DNA of 64,000 nt from Solwaraspora sp. WMMD406 (GCF_029626025.1 NZ_JARUBF010000001.1:3162001-3226000), one strand, 5' to 3'. Shown: positions 25,181 through 35,093, counted from the stretch's first letter. The notes: a model not told the origin generated them from the letters alone. Translations and numbers: made by a program.

Positions 25181-26174
25181 CCACGATCTCCAACACCTCG
25201 GCCACCGGATCGAGCCGCACCCGTACCCCGATCGGGAGAGTCGCCATCGGGTCGGTGTGCCCGACGTCGGCACCGAACAGCATCGGGACGTCGCGTGACG
25301 GCACCCAGCGGCGGATCAGTTCGCGCCAGTGCTGTTCGACACCAGCTCCGCCGCGCAGCGTCCGGCCGGCCACCAGCCCGACCATCCCGTCGAACACGCC
25401 GAGCATCGCCAGCTGGGCCAGGCACCGCTCGACCGGCTCCGGCTCGGTGGTCACGGTTTCCAGCAGCACCACCGCACCGGTCCAGTCCGGCCAGTAGCGG
25501 GTACCGCCCAGCGCGCACAGGGTTTCGAGGTTGCCGCCGATCAGGGGCCCGGTCGCGGGGGCGGCGCCGGACCACTGCCAGCCCTCCGCCGGGGCCATCC
25601 GCCGTGGCCGTACGTCGTCGCTGCCCCAGGCGAGGAACTCCTCGGTCCATTCCGGCGGCGGAACCACCCGGCCGGCGGGCACCGGCTGCCCGGTCACCCG
25701 CAGGAACCCGGCGCGGGTGTAGTCGAGCGGACGCGGGTATTCGGCGAACTCCGGCAGCACGGTGGGTCCGTGGAAGGTGACCACGTTGCCGACGGTCAGC
25801 CCGGCCAGCAGCAGCGCGGTGATGTCGCTGTAGCCGATGATCGGCTTGGGGTCGGCGCGTAACGCGGACCAGTCGACCAGGTCGAGCACGCCGTTGCTGG
25901 TGTGCCCGCCGATAGCCGCGACCACCGCCCGTACCTGCGGATCCCGCAGGAAGGTGGTGAGTTCGGCGGCCCGGTCGCGCGGATCGCGACGGGCCTGGTG
26001 GTCGGTCATCGGGCCGGTCGACACGGTGAAGCCCAGCCGCCGCAGCGCGGCCACCCCGCGCGACAGGCGCTGCGGATGGCGTACGGCGCCGGACGGGGCC
26101 GCCACCGCCACCAGGTCTCCCGGCGCGAGTCGGCGCGGCAACAGTGGAGCCACGTGAGCGGAGCTGCCGGGCAC
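25164..26174 (-). CDS. MccF-like serine peptidase (S66 family)
   Basis: A 336-residue S66 peptidase (LD-carboxypeptidase/MccF family). The nucleophile Ser is in PIIGYSDITALLLAG, the catalytic Glu in VVLLETVTTEPEP and His in GADVGHTDPMATLP. S66 enzymes either trim murein tetrapeptides or, as MccF, detoxify aminoacyl-nucleotide antibiotics by cutting the amide. Its place inside a cluster of tRNA-synthetase relatives makes a self-immunity role attractive (inference). GTG at 26174 with AGGAG upstream is preferred; ATG at 26186 is the alternative. Confidence 0.8.
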   Translation of the reverse strand: MPGSSAHVAPLLPRRLAPGDLVAVAAPSGAVRHPQRLSRGVAALRRLGFTVSTGPMTDHQARRDPRDRAAELTTFLRDPQVRAVVAAIGGHTSNGVLDLVDWSALRADPKPIIGYSDITALLLAGLTVGNVVTFHGPTVLPEFAEYPRPLDYTRAGFLRVTGQPVPAGRVVPPPEWTEEFLAWGSDDVRPRRMAPAEGWQWSGAAPATGPLIGGNLETLCALGGTRYWPDWTGAVVLLETVTTEPEPVERCLAQLAMLGVFDGMVGLVAGRTLRGGAGVEQHWRELIRRWVPSRDVPMLFGADVGHTDPMATLPIGVRVRLDPVAEVLEIVDAAVC

Positions 26175-26272
26175 GTCACTCCTCATCGTCGATGTGGCAA
26201 CGGCCAGTGGTCGTGCGTGGACCGTGTCAACCGATGGCGCTATGCTACGCCGGATCTTGGGAGGGATCACGA

Positions 26273-27052
26273 GTGCCGGTCTACTTCTACTGGTCCGGCC
26301 AGGACTTCGACTTCGGCAACCTGTTGGCCATCGCGTCGGCTGCGGTCCACCACCCGCAGATCGTCGTCATCGTGGACGAGACACCACGACGGAACGTGTG
26401 GTACGACGCGGTGCCCGAGTTGCCGGGAGTACGGGTGGAGCGCCTGGATCTGGACGAGTTGCCGTCCGTCGCGCACGCCGACCTGTACCGGCGGATGCGG
26501 TTCGTCGCCCACCGGGCTGATCTGGTCCGGTTCGGGGTGCTCGCCGCACGCGGCGGGATCTACCTGGACACCGACACGCTGACCTGCCGTCCGATCGCCT
26601 CGCCGGGATCGCGGCTGCTGCTCCGCGACGACAAGATCGTCCATATTGGTGTGATAGCGCTGCCTGCGGGTGATTCACTAGCCAACGCCATGCTTGACCG
26701 ATTCACCACGATCCCCGACAAAGATCTCGATGTTTACCAAAGCGTCGTTTACCATTGGACGGACGTCGTGCGCAATTCCCCGGAAGCGGTGACCTTCGGC
26801 GGCCTCGACGACTTCTTCCCGGTGCACTGGCGAGACTGGGAACAGATATTCCAACCGGCCGGCTTCGCCGGTGACCCGGACCGCGTCACCGTCCTGCACC
26901 ACTACGGCTACTTCAGCCGCGCCTACACCCGTGGCATGACGGCGCACTGGCTCGACACCCACCCCTGCCTGTTCAGCTCGCTCGCCCGGCCGCTCCTCGA
27001 CCAGGTCCGCGACCGGCTCGACGTCGACCTGCGCCAACTGGCCACGTCATGA
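26273..27052 (+). CDS. Glycosyltransferase with DXD motif
   Basis: A 259-residue GT-A type enzyme of the group with a sugar-binding DXD region: RRMRFVAHRADLVRFGVLAA then GGIYLDTDTLTC, where DTD coordinates the metal and the nucleotide sugar. The N-terminus starts directly with a beta strand (VPVYFYWSGQDFDF). GTG at 26273 has TTGGGAGGGATC upstream. It is divergent from the MccF-like gene and overlaps the kinase gene by 4 bases (ATGA). Confidence 0.8.
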   Translation: MPVYFYWSGQDFDFGNLLAIASAAVHHPQIVVIVDETPRRNVWYDAVPELPGVRVERLDLDELPSVAHADLYRRMRFVAHRADLVRFGVLAARGGIYLDTDTLTCRPIASPGSRLLLRDDKIVHIGVIALPAGDSLANAMLDRFTTIPDKDLDVYQSVVYHWTDVVRNSPEAVTFGGLDDFFPVHWRDWEQIFQPAGFAGDPDRVTVLHHYGYFSRAYTRGMTAHWLDTHPCLFSSLARPLLDQVRDRLDVDLRQLATS

Positions 27053-28014
27053 CCCGGCCGGCGACCAGCAGAATGCCCTGGCCGGCGACGACCAGAGTGC
27101 CCTGGCCGGCGGCACCGGCCGCCTTCCGGGCGGCCGTGGTCGACCTGCTCGGCGCACCGGTCGTCGCCGACACCACCCAACCCGGCGGATTCTCCCGTGG
27201 CGTCGCCAGCCGGCTGCGCTGCGCCGACGGGCGGCGGGTGTTCGTCAAAGCGATCGACACCACCGACGACGGATACGCGCTGTCGCTGTACGAGCGGGAA
27301 GCCCGGGTGGCACCGCAACTCCCACTCGGCCTACCCGCCCCCTGGTTCGTCGGCACGGTCCGCGCCGCCGACTGGCTCGGGCTGGTCTTCCACGACGTAC
27401 CCGGTCAGATCGTCACCCCACCGTGGACCAGCGGCCGGTTGCGCCTCGTGGTGGACTGCCTGACCTCGCTGTCCGCGCTCGCCACCCCGTGCCCGGTCGC
27501 GGACCTGCCCGACTGGGGCGGGCCGGCGTCGCAATGGCACGGCTGGAACCACATGCTGGCCACCGGCGGCGTACCGGCCGACGACGCGGAACTGGACCCG
27601 GCCACCGTCGTCGCCCTCGCCGCGCTCGAACGTGACTACCCGCAGGCCGCCGCCGGCGACACCCTGCTGCACTCGGACCTGCGCGCCGACAACATCATGC
27701 TGGCCGCCGACAACACCGACAGCACCGTCACGCTGGTGGACTGGGCACAGGCCGCCCGAGGCGCGGCCTGGCTCGACCCGCTGATCTTCGCCCTCGGGGC
27801 AGCGTTGGACGGCGTCCCCGAGCCCGACGGGCTGTTCCTACGGCATCGAGCCGCCCGTGCCGCGCCGGCCGGCGCGGTCGACCGGGTGCTGGCCGCCCTG
27901 GCCGGCCGCTTCGTCTACCTCGCCCGGACCCCCGGACCAGCCCCGGTCCGGGCGCTGCAGCAGCGCGAGGCCCGGATCTGTCTCGACTGGCTCCATCAGC
28001 GACACGCCCTGTAG
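27049..28014 (+). CDS. APH-family phosphotransferase
   Basis: A 321-residue aminoglycoside-phosphotransferase/choline-kinase fold protein. The Brenner motif is LLHSDLRADNIMLA (catalytic Asp, metal-binding Asn) and the magnesium Asp is in VTLVDWAQAARG. The ATP-binding Lys is probably in RVFVKAIDTTD. The first 20 residues are a Pro/Ala/Trp repeat. It may phosphorylate the product as self-resistance or a pathway intermediate. It is co-transcribed with the upstream glycosyltransferase and the downstream exporter. Confidence 0.8.
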   Translation: MTRPATSRMPWPATTRVPWPAAPAAFRAAVVDLLGAPVVADTTQPGGFSRGVASRLRCADGRRVFVKAIDTTDDGYALSLYEREARVAPQLPLGLPAPWFVGTVRAADWLGLVFHDVPGQIVTPPWTSGRLRLVVDCLTSLSALATPCPVADLPDWGGPASQWHGWNHMLATGGVPADDAELDPATVVALAALERDYPQAAAGDTLLHSDLRADNIMLAADNTDSTVTLVDWAQAARGAAWLDPLIFALGAALDGVPEPDGLFLRHRAARAAPAGAVDRVLAALAGRFVYLARTPGPAPVRALQQREARICLDWLHQRHAL

Positions 28015-28026
28015 AGGAGTGGCAAG

Positions 28027-31000
28027 TTGCCCAAACAGAAGTCGTGGCTGCGTCGGCTCGCCGGTGCCTGCCTGCGCCACCCGTGGGTGGTGGCGTTCGC
28101 GTTCCTCTCCGCCGTCTTCGGCGTCGCGCTGGAGGCCGTCGGCCCGCTGCTGTACCGCGACGCGGTGGACGGCGCGCTCGCCGGCGACACCTCGAACCTC
28201 GGCTGGATCGCCTCGATCCTGGCCGGCCTCGCGGTCGTCAAGTTCGCCGCCGCCTACGTACGCCGCTACTTCGGGGGCCGGCTCGCCCTCGACGTCCAGC
28301 ACGACCTGCGACAGCGGGTCTTCGCCGCGGTGCACCGCCTCGACGGCGACAAGCACGACGAACTGCACACCGGCCAGATCGTCTCCCGCGCCAACAGCGA
28401 CCTCCACCTGGTGCAGGCGCTGCCGTCGATGCTGCCGCTGATCGTCGGCAACGCGGTGCTGGTGCTCACCGCGCTGGCGCTGATGCTCTGGCTGTCCCCG
28501 CTGCTGACCCTGGTGCTGCTGCTGATCGTGCCGCTGACCCAGTACATCGTCATCCGTGGGCACCGCACCCTGCGCCCGGCGACCCAGTCGGCGCAGCAGC
28601 GGGTGGCCGACTTCGCCCAGCACGTGGAGGAAACCGTCACCGGGGTCCGTGTCGTCAAAGGCTTCGGCCAGGAGGAACGCGAGATCGCCCGGATGGACCG
28701 GCTGGCCCGCCGGCTGTTCGCGGAGAAGCTGCGGGTAGCCCGGGTCGCCCGGTGGCAGAGCGTCGCCGTCACCGCGCTGCCCTGGCTGGGCCAGCTGGGC
28801 GTACTGGCGGTCGGCGGCACCCTCGCCCTGCGCGGCGACCTCAGCCTCGGCACCTTCGTCGCGTTCGCCGGCTACATGACCAGCATGATCGGACCCGCCC
28901 GGATGTTCGGCGGGCTCGCCATCACTGTCCAGCTCACCCGGGCCGGGGTGACCCGGGTCTTCGAGGTCATCGACTCCCAGCCGGTGGTGGTGGAGGCACC
29001 GGACGCGGTGGACGTACCCGCCGGACCGCTGCGCGTCGCACTCGACGGCGTCCGCTTCGGCTACCACCGGGCCCGCCCGGTGCTCGACGGCATGTCGTTG
29101 ACCGTCGCACCGGGGGAGACCCTGGCCCTGGTCGGCGCGGAGGGCTCCGGCAAGTCGACCGTGCCGGTGCTGCTGTCGCGCTTCTACGAGGTCCAGGACG
29201 GCGCCATCCGCCTGGGTCCGCCCGGCGCCGAACGCGACATCCGCGACTACCGGCTGGCCTCGCTGCGCCAAGCGGTCGGCGTCGTCTTCGACGAGGCGTT
29301 CCTGTTCTCCGACACGATCGCGGCGAACATCGCCTACGCCCGGCCCGACGCCAGCCGGGCCGACGTGGAGAGAGCGGCCCGCGACGCCGGGGCGCACGAC
29401 TTCATCACGGCCCTGCCCCAGGGGTACGACACCCCGGTCGGGGAACGTGGCCTGGACCTGTCCGGTGGCCAGCGGCAACGGGTCGCCTTGGCCCGGGCAC
29501 TGCTGAGCGAGCCACGGGTGCTCGTCCTCGACGACGCGACCTCGGCCGTCGACCCGCTCACCGAAGCCGCGATCCACACCGTACTCGGGGCCACCTCCGC
29601 CGGCCGGGCGACGATCCTGGTGGCGCACCGCCGGTCCAGCCTGGCGCTGGCCGACCGGATCGCGGTGGTCGACGGCGGCACGGTGGTCGACGTCGGGACC
29701 CAGGCCGAGTTGACCGAACGCTGTGCGCTGTTCAACCGGCTGATCGCCGGCGACAGCCCGGACATCGACGAACCCGCCCCGGCCGCCGACGAGCCCGCCC
29801 CGGCCGCCGACGAGCCCGCCCCGGCCGCCGACGACCTGACGACCGCCGAGACCGCCGTCGAGGCGACTGACGCCGACGGTTCGCCGTCGGCGGTCGACCG
29901 CCGGCTCTGGCCCGACCCGCCGGCACCGGAGGCCGAACCTGCCGGTCTGCCCCCGGCCACCGACACGCCACACATCGGCGTCGACGAGATCGTCACCACC
30001 GACGACCCCGCCGACGCCCGGCTGCGCCGCAACCTGCGCCCGGTGTACCGGTATCTGCGGCCCGCCCTGGCGATGACGGTCATCGGCACGCTCACCTCGA
30101 TCGCCGTACCCCGGCTGGTCGGCTACGGCATCGACCAGGGCGTGAACCCGGGACGCCCGGCGGTGCTGTGGCTGGCGGTGGCGCTCGGCCTCGCGGCGGT
30201 GGTGATCAACGGTGTCACCGTCTGGTCCGGCGCGATGCTGTCAGCCCGGGCCGGGGAGACCGTCCTCTACCAGCTGCGGATGCGGACGTACGCGAAACTG
30301 CAGCGGCTCGGGCTCGACTTCTACGAGCGGCACAAGGGCGGCCAGCTGATGACCCGGATGACCACCGACATCGACGCCGCGCTGACCTTCATCGAAACCG
30401 GCATCACCACCGCCGTCACGTTGCTGCTGACCGCCGTCGGCATCGTCGTCGTCCTGCTGCTCACCGATGTCACCCTGACCCTGGTGGTGCTGCCCGTGCT
30501 GCCGCTGCTGATCGGCGTCAGCCTGGTCTTCTACCGGGTCACCACCAAGGCGTACGCCGAGGCGCGGGAGCGGATCACCGAGGTCAACGTCAAGATGCAG
30601 GAGAGCGTGTCGGGTCTGCGGGTGACCCAGGCCAACACCAGGGAGGCCACGGCGGCGGCCGCGTTCACCGCCCGCAGCGAGGCGTTCCGGCGCTCCCGGC
30701 TGCGGGCACAGCGCTACGTCGCCGCGTACTTCGCCTTCCTGCCGCTGGTCGCGGACCTGACCCTGGCGGCGGTGATAGCGGTCGGCGCCGCCCGGGTCGC
30801 CGCCGGGGCGATCGAGGTCGGCGTCCTGGTGGCGTTCCTGCTCTACCTCGGTCTGCTGTTCGGCCGGGCACAGTCGCTGTCCGCCGTCTTCGAGGGCTAC
30901 CAGCAGGCCGTCGTCGGGCTGCGCAAGTTCGCCGACCTGATGGGCATGCGCAACTCGGTGCCGACCCCGGCCGATCCGCGTCCGCTGCCGCCGCGACTAC

Positions 31001-31728
31001 GCGGCGAGGTCCGCTTCGACCAGGTGTCCTTCCGGTACGACGACGACGGGCCGTGGGCGTTGCGGGACGTGTCGTTGACCGTCGCGCCCGGTGAGACGGT
31101 GGCGCTCGTCGGCGAGACCGGCGCCGGCAAGTCCACTCTGGTCAAGCTGATCACCCGCAGCTACGACGTGCAGGCCGGTCGGATCGAGGTCGACGGCGTC
31201 GACATCCGCGACTACGACCCGGTGCTGCTGCGCCGCCGGATCGGCATCGTGCCACAGGAGGCGCACCTGTTCACCGGTACGGTCGCCGACAACGTGCGGT
31301 ACGGCCGGCCGGACGCCACGCCGCGACAGTGCGAGCAGGCCATGTCCGCCGTCGGCGGCCTCGGCGTGGTCGAGCGCCTACCGGACGGCTTCCACCAGGA
31401 GGTGGGTGAGCGGGGCGGCCGGCTCTCCGCCGGCCAACGGCAGTTCGTCGCGTTGGCCCGCGCCGAGTTGACCGACCCCGGGCTGCTGATCCTCGACGAG
31501 GCGACCGCCGCGTTCACCCCGGGCACCGAGGCCGAGGTGTTGGCCGCGCAGCGCCGGCTCGCGGGCCGCCGGACCACGATCCTCATCGCGCACCGGCTGT
31601 CCACCGCAGCCGCCGCGGACCGGATCTACGTGCTGGCCGACGGCGCGGTCGTCGAGCAGGGCACCCACCGGGAACTCCTGGCCGCCGACGGACGGTACGC
31701 CCGGATGTGGGCCGCGCACGTGAGCTGA
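28027..31728 (+). CDS. Fused double ABC exporter (TMD-NBD-TMD-NBD)
   Basis: A 1233-residue protein holding two complete half-exporters. The first membrane domain (residues ~15-300) is followed by NBD1 with Walker A GAEGSGKST (residue ~370) and LSGGQRQRVALA; the second membrane domain (~680-960) is followed by NBD2 with GETGAGKST (~1028) and LSAGQRQFVALA. H-loop His is in VAHRRS and IAHRLS. NBD2 has Ala and Thr in LDEATAAF as usual. A linker with three EPAPAAD repeats joins the halves. TTG at 28027 has GAGGAGTGG before it. It probably exports the cluster product. Confidence 0.85.
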   Translation: MPKQKSWLRRLAGACLRHPWVVAFAFLSAVFGVALEAVGPLLYRDAVDGALAGDTSNLGWIASILAGLAVVKFAAAYVRRYFGGRLALDVQHDLRQRVFAAVHRLDGDKHDELHTGQIVSRANSDLHLVQALPSMLPLIVGNAVLVLTALALMLWLSPLLTLVLLLIVPLTQYIVIRGHRTLRPATQSAQQRVADFAQHVEETVTGVRVVKGFGQEEREIARMDRLARRLFAEKLRVARVARWQSVAVTALPWLGQLGVLAVGGTLALRGDLSLGTFVAFAGYMTSMIGPARMFGGLAITVQLTRAGVTRVFEVIDSQPVVVEAPDAVDVPAGPLRVALDGVRFGYHRARPVLDGMSLTVAPGETLALVGAEGSGKSTVPVLLSRFYEVQDGAIRLGPPGAERDIRDYRLASLRQAVGVVFDEAFLFSDTIAANIAYARPDASRADVERAARDAGAHDFITALPQGYDTPVGERGLDLSGGQRQRVALARALLSEPRVLVLDDATSAVDPLTEAAIHTVLGATSAGRATILVAHRRSSLALADRIAVVDGGTVVDVGTQAELTERCALFNRLIAGDSPDIDEPAPAADEPAPAADEPAPAADDLTTAETAVEATDADGSPSAVDRRLWPDPPAPEAEPAGLPPATDTPHIGVDEIVTTDDPADARLRRNLRPVYRYLRPALAMTVIGTLTSIAVPRLVGYGIDQGVNPGRPAVLWLAVALGLAAVVINGVTVWSGAMLSARAGETVLYQLRMRTYAKLQRLGLDFYERHKGGQLMTRMTTDIDAALTFIETGITTAVTLLLTAVGIVVVLLLTDVTLTLVVLPVLPLLIGVSLVFYRVTTKAYAEARERITEVNVKMQESVSGLRVTQANTREATAAAAFTARSEAFRRSRLRAQRYVAAYFAFLPLVADLTLAAVIAVGAARVAAGAIEVGVLVAFLLYLGLLFGRAQSLSAVFEGYQQAVVGLRKFADLMGMRNSVPTPADPRPLPPRLRGEVRFDQVSFRYDDDGPWALRDVSLTVAPGETVALVGETGAGKSTLVKLITRSYDVQAGRIEVDGVDIRDYDPVLLRRRIGIVPQEAHLFTGTVADNVRYGRPDATPRQCEQAMSAVGGLGVVERLPDGFHQEVGERGGRLSAGQRQFVALARAELTDPGLLILDEATAAFTPGTEAEVLAAQRRLAGRRTTILIAHRLSTAAAADRIYVLADGAVVEQGTHRELLAADGRYARMWAAHVS
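29770..29832 (+). repeat. In-frame 21-bp minisatellite in the exporter linker
   Basis: Three copies of a 21-bp unit (GAACCCGCCCCGGCCGCCGAC and variants, positions 29770-29832) encode EPAPAAD repeats between the two halves of the ABC exporter. Confidence 0.85.
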
Positions 31729-31734
31729 CCCGAC

Positions 31735-31761
31735 CGGGGTCGGCCGTGCCGGCCGGCCCCG
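31735..31761 (+). terminator. Hairpin between convergent exporter and ligase genes
   Basis: CGGGGTCGGCC and GGCCGGCCCCG form an 11-bp near-perfect stem with a 5-base loop, 7 bases after the exporter stop. Further GC-rich direct repeats (TGGTCACGCCTGGCCGG twice) fill the space up to the ligase gene. Confidence 0.6.
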
Positions 31762-31804
31762 TCGCGGCTGGTCACGCCTGGCCGGGGTCAGCTGTGCTGG
31801 CTGG

Positions 31805-33376
31805 TCACGCCTGGCCGGTCAGGTCGCGGCTGGCCCCGTCTCGGCTGGTCATGTCGCGCAGCACCGAACGGCGCATCTTGCCCTCGGCGGTACGCGGCAG
31901 CACCGCCGTGAACTGCACCGTCTCCGGCACCTCCGCCTCGGTCAGCGCGGCCCGGCACAGCTGCCGGACGGCCGTCGGGGACAGCCCGGCCCCGGGCACC
32001 GGCTGCACCAGCGCGTGCAGGTACGGCCGACCGTCCTCGGTCCACAACCCGACGACGGCGACGTCGGCGACCTCGGGATCATCGCCGATGACCTCCTCGA
32101 CCCGACTCGGGTAGACCGTGACCGACCCGATGTCGATCGTCTCGGACATCCGATCGGCGAGGAACAGGTAGCCGTCCTCGTCGAGCCAGCCGAGGTCGGC
32201 GACGCTGACGTACGCCGGATCGTCGGGTGCCCGACGCAGCTCACGGTCGCCGACGTAGCTGTTCGCGGCACCGTAGTCGAGACGTACGAAGATCTCGCCG
32301 ATCTCGCCGACCGGCACGTCGCGGCCGTCGGCGTCGAGGATACGCACGTCGGTCGCCTTCCCGACGGTGCCGGGCTTGCGTAGCCACTGCTCGCCGTCGA
32401 CGACCATCGGCCGACCCGCGCCGCTGAGTTCCGAGCTGTAGTAGACCTCGAACAGCCGTTTCGGGCCGACCAGGTCGATCCAGCCCCGCTTGACCCAGCC
32501 CGGGCAGGGGGCCGCCCCGTGGGACACCCGGGTCAGCCGGTCGAACGCGGCACGGTCCAGGTCCGGGGTGGCCAGCACACTCATCATGTGCCCCGGTGTG
32601 ATGCCCATCGAGAAGACCTCGTGCCGGCGCAGCAGGGTACAGACCAGCCCGGGGTCGAAATCGGACATGGTGATCACCGCCGAACCGGTGAGCATCACGT
32701 GGGTGGACGGCGCGAAGTTGCCGGTGTGATAGAGCGAGCCGCAGATCAGCCGGGTGGCGGTGCCCGACGAACGGCCGGACGGGTCGGCCAGTCCGGCGCT
32801 GCGGTACGGCATGTCCCGCTTGCCCGCCCAGCTCAGCTTGAACCGCATCACCTTCGGCAGCCCGGTCGCGCCACCCGAGGTCATGTACAGGTGCGTCCGG
32901 TCGGCGTCGACCGGCCCACGCCGCTGCCCGGTCGACGCGGCGGCGGCCGCCGGGACCACGTCGAATCCGCCGGTCGCGTCCACCACCACCGTGTCGTGCC
33001 GGGCATGGGCGACGGTGTCGACCAGCACCGGCCGGCCCAACCGGGTGGCGACCACGTCGAGCAGCGCGTCCTGGTCGGACCGGTCGAGGTACGGGCTGAT
33101 CGGCAGCACAGCCGCCCCGGCGTGCCAGGCGGCGAACACGAGACTGTAGTAGACGATGTGGTTTTCGATCGCCAGCACCACGACGTCCCCGTCGGCCACT
33201 CCGGCGGCGGCCAACCGTGCGGTGAACTCGCCGTACTCCGCCCGGATCTCACCGAAGGTACGGGATCGTTCGCTGCCGTCCGGGTCGGCCACCACGAACG
33301 CCACCTGTCGGGGTGCCTGATCGGCGATGTCGGTGAACCGGTCGATCAGCGGTATCGCGGCGGGAATAACGGGCAC
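31805..33376 (-). CDS. Acyl-CoA/amino-acid adenylating enzyme (ANL superfamily)
   Basis: A 523-residue AMP-forming ligase. The phosphate-binding loop is MTSGGATGLPKVM, the adenine-binding region FEVYYSSELSG, the hinge region LGWLDEDGYLFLADRM, and the C-terminal catalytic Lys is in RTAEGKMRRSVL. No carrier-protein domain is fused. It activates an acid as acyl-AMP and passes it to CoA, an amine or a carrier protein. It is convergent with the exporter and in the same direction as the MetRS gene upstream. Confidence 0.85.
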   Translation of the reverse strand: MPVIPAAIPLIDRFTDIADQAPRQVAFVVADPDGSERSRTFGEIRAEYGEFTARLAAAGVADGDVVVLAIENHIVYYSLVFAAWHAGAAVLPISPYLDRSDQDALLDVVATRLGRPVLVDTVAHARHDTVVVDATGGFDVVPAAAAASTGQRRGPVDADRTHLYMTSGGATGLPKVMRFKLSWAGKRDMPYRSAGLADPSGRSSGTATRLICGSLYHTGNFAPSTHVMLTGSAVITMSDFDPGLVCTLLRRHEVFSMGITPGHMMSVLATPDLDRAAFDRLTRVSHGAAPCPGWVKRGWIDLVGPKRLFEVYYSSELSGAGRPMVVDGEQWLRKPGTVGKATDVRILDADGRDVPVGEIGEIFVRLDYGAANSYVGDRELRRAPDDPAYVSVADLGWLDEDGYLFLADRMSETIDIGSVTVYPSRVEEVIGDDPEVADVAVVGLWTEDGRPYLHALVQPVPGAGLSPTAVRQLCRAALTEAEVPETVQFTAVLPRTAEGKMRRSVLRDMTSRDGASRDLTGQA

Positions 33377-33473
33377 AGCCCGACCTCCTTGATCGAAGGC
33401 TCACTCGACGCCTCGCCGCGATACCTTACCGCACACCTTCAGTAGTGCTGTCCGGCCGCAGTGGACGACCAGG

Positions 33474-35027
33474 TCAGGGTGCCACCTCGATGCGCGGGAA
33501 CAACGCGCCCGCCTTGGTCACCTTCGTGCCGGTGAGTTCGTCGAGCCAGGCGTCGGCACCGGGCACCGTGGACGGCGCCGATCCCACGTTCTGCAGGACC
33601 GTGGCACCGGCCTCCGGCAGGAACGGCATGATCAGGTCACCGAGCTGCCGTACCGCCCCGACCAGGTGGTGCAGGGTGGTGTCCAGCATCGCCTGCGACC
33701 GCGGGTCGTCGGACTTGGCCAGATGCCAGGGCGACCGCTCGTCCACGTAGGCGTTGGTCCGCCGGACCAGGTCCCAGACGCGGGCGAGCGCCTCGCGGTG
33801 GTCGTACCCCCGCATCGCCGCCACCGACGCCTGCCGGGTCTGCGCGACCTGCGCGGCCAGCGCCGCCTCGGGCTCGCCCCGGTCCGCCGGCTCGGGCACC
33901 ACCCCGTCGCGGTAGCGCACCGTCATGCTGGTCGCCCGGCTCAGCAGGTTGCCGAGCCCGTTGGCCAGGTCCGAGTTGTACCGGCTGATCAGCCGCTCCT
34001 CGGTGAAATCCCCGTCGATGAACGGCGAGAATTCGGCGAGCAGGAAATAGCGTACGGCGTTGATTCCGTAGCGGGCGATCAGGTCGGCCGGGTCGACCGC
34101 GTTGCCCATCGACTTGCTGAGCTTGACTCCGGAGGCGGTGATGTAGCCGTGCACCACGACTTCCGTCGGCAGCGGCAGTCCGGCCGACATCAGCATGGCC
34201 GGCCAGTAGACGGCGTGGAACCGGGTGACGCCCTTGCCGACGACGTGTACCCGGCGCTGGGCGTCGGCCCAGTACCGCTGGTATTCCTCGCCGTCGCGGG
34301 TCCAGCCGAGCGCGTTGATGTAGTTGGTGAGCGCGTCGATCCAGACGTACATCACCTGGCCGGAGTCGCCGGGAACCTCGATGCCCCAGCCCCGGGCGCG
34401 TTCGGTCGACCGGGAGATGCTGATGTCGGCCAAGCCGCTGCGGATGAAGCTGATCACCTCGTTGTAGCGGGACTCGGGGACGATTTTCAGCTGGCCCGAC
34501 TCCAGCGCCTCGACGAGACGGTCACCGTACCGGGACAACCGGAAGAAGTAGTTGCGTTCCGCGACGAGTTCTGGTTCGACAAGATGCTCCGGACATTTAC
34601 CGTCGACCAATTCCGCCGGGCTGTAGAACTGTTCGCAGCCGACGCAGTACAACCCCTGGTAGTCGCGGGCGTAGATGTCGTCGTTGGCGGCCATCCGACG
34701 CCAGATTTCGATCGCGCCGTCGATGTGGTCGCGGTCGACACTCGTACGGATGAAACGGGTCAGGTCCATTTGGAGTTCTGCCGCGAGCTGCTCGAAGTAG
34801 ACGACGTTACGGTCGACCAACTCGCGGGCGGTGAGTCCTTCGCGTTCGGCGGCGAGAACGTTCTTCAGGCTGTTTTCGTCGGACCCGCTCAACAGGTAGA
34901 CATCCTCGCCGCACGCGCGCATGTGTCGGGCGTAAGCATCGGCCTGCGCGTATTCGAAGGCGTGACCGAGGTGCGGACGTGCGTTCACATAGGGGATGGT
35001 CGTCGAGACGAAGGACGTCGAGGTCAT
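33474..35027 (-). CDS. metG: Methionyl-tRNA synthetase
   Basis: A 517-residue class I synthetase with all MetRS landmarks: TIPYVNARPHLGHAFEY (HIGH-type), YCVGCEQFY...GKCPEH zinc knuckle, YVWIDALTNYINALGW, and ASGVKLSKSMGNAVDP (KMSKS-type). The C-terminal helical anticodon domain is present; the tRNA-binding EMAP domain is absent, as in many actinobacteria. Its place inside a biosynthetic cluster, beside an adenylating enzyme and a P450, suggests a second, possibly inhibitor-resistant copy rather than the housekeeping one; only the genome could tell. Confidence 0.85.
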   Translation of the reverse strand: MTSTSFVSTTIPYVNARPHLGHAFEYAQADAYARHMRACGEDVYLLSGSDENSLKNVLAAEREGLTARELVDRNVVYFEQLAAELQMDLTRFIRTSVDRDHIDGAIEIWRRMAANDDIYARDYQGLYCVGCEQFYSPAELVDGKCPEHLVEPELVAERNYFFRLSRYGDRLVEALESGQLKIVPESRYNEVISFIRSGLADISISRSTERARGWGIEVPGDSGQVMYVWIDALTNYINALGWTRDGEEYQRYWADAQRRVHVVGKGVTRFHAVYWPAMLMSAGLPLPTEVVVHGYITASGVKLSKSMGNAVDPADLIARYGINAVRYFLLAEFSPFIDGDFTEERLISRYNSDLANGLGNLLSRATSMTVRYRDGVVPEPADRGEPEAALAAQVAQTRQASVAAMRGYDHREALARVWDLVRRTNAYVDERSPWHLAKSDDPRSQAMLDTTLHHLVGAVRQLGDLIMPFLPEAGATVLQNVGSAPSTVPGADAWLDELTGTKVTKAGALFPRIEVAP

Positions 35028-35093
35028 CAGTGTGCCCAGCCTAGTGGTAGTCGCTTCGAGTGGGTCTGTGGTGGTCGCTTCGAGCAGGTCACC

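Noticed and set aside
27838-29973. 711-codon open frame antisense to the ABC exporter and kinase
   Set aside because: Composition (Gly/Arg/Asp/Val-rich, no domains) is the mirror of high-GC codon bias; the plus strand has all ABC motifs.
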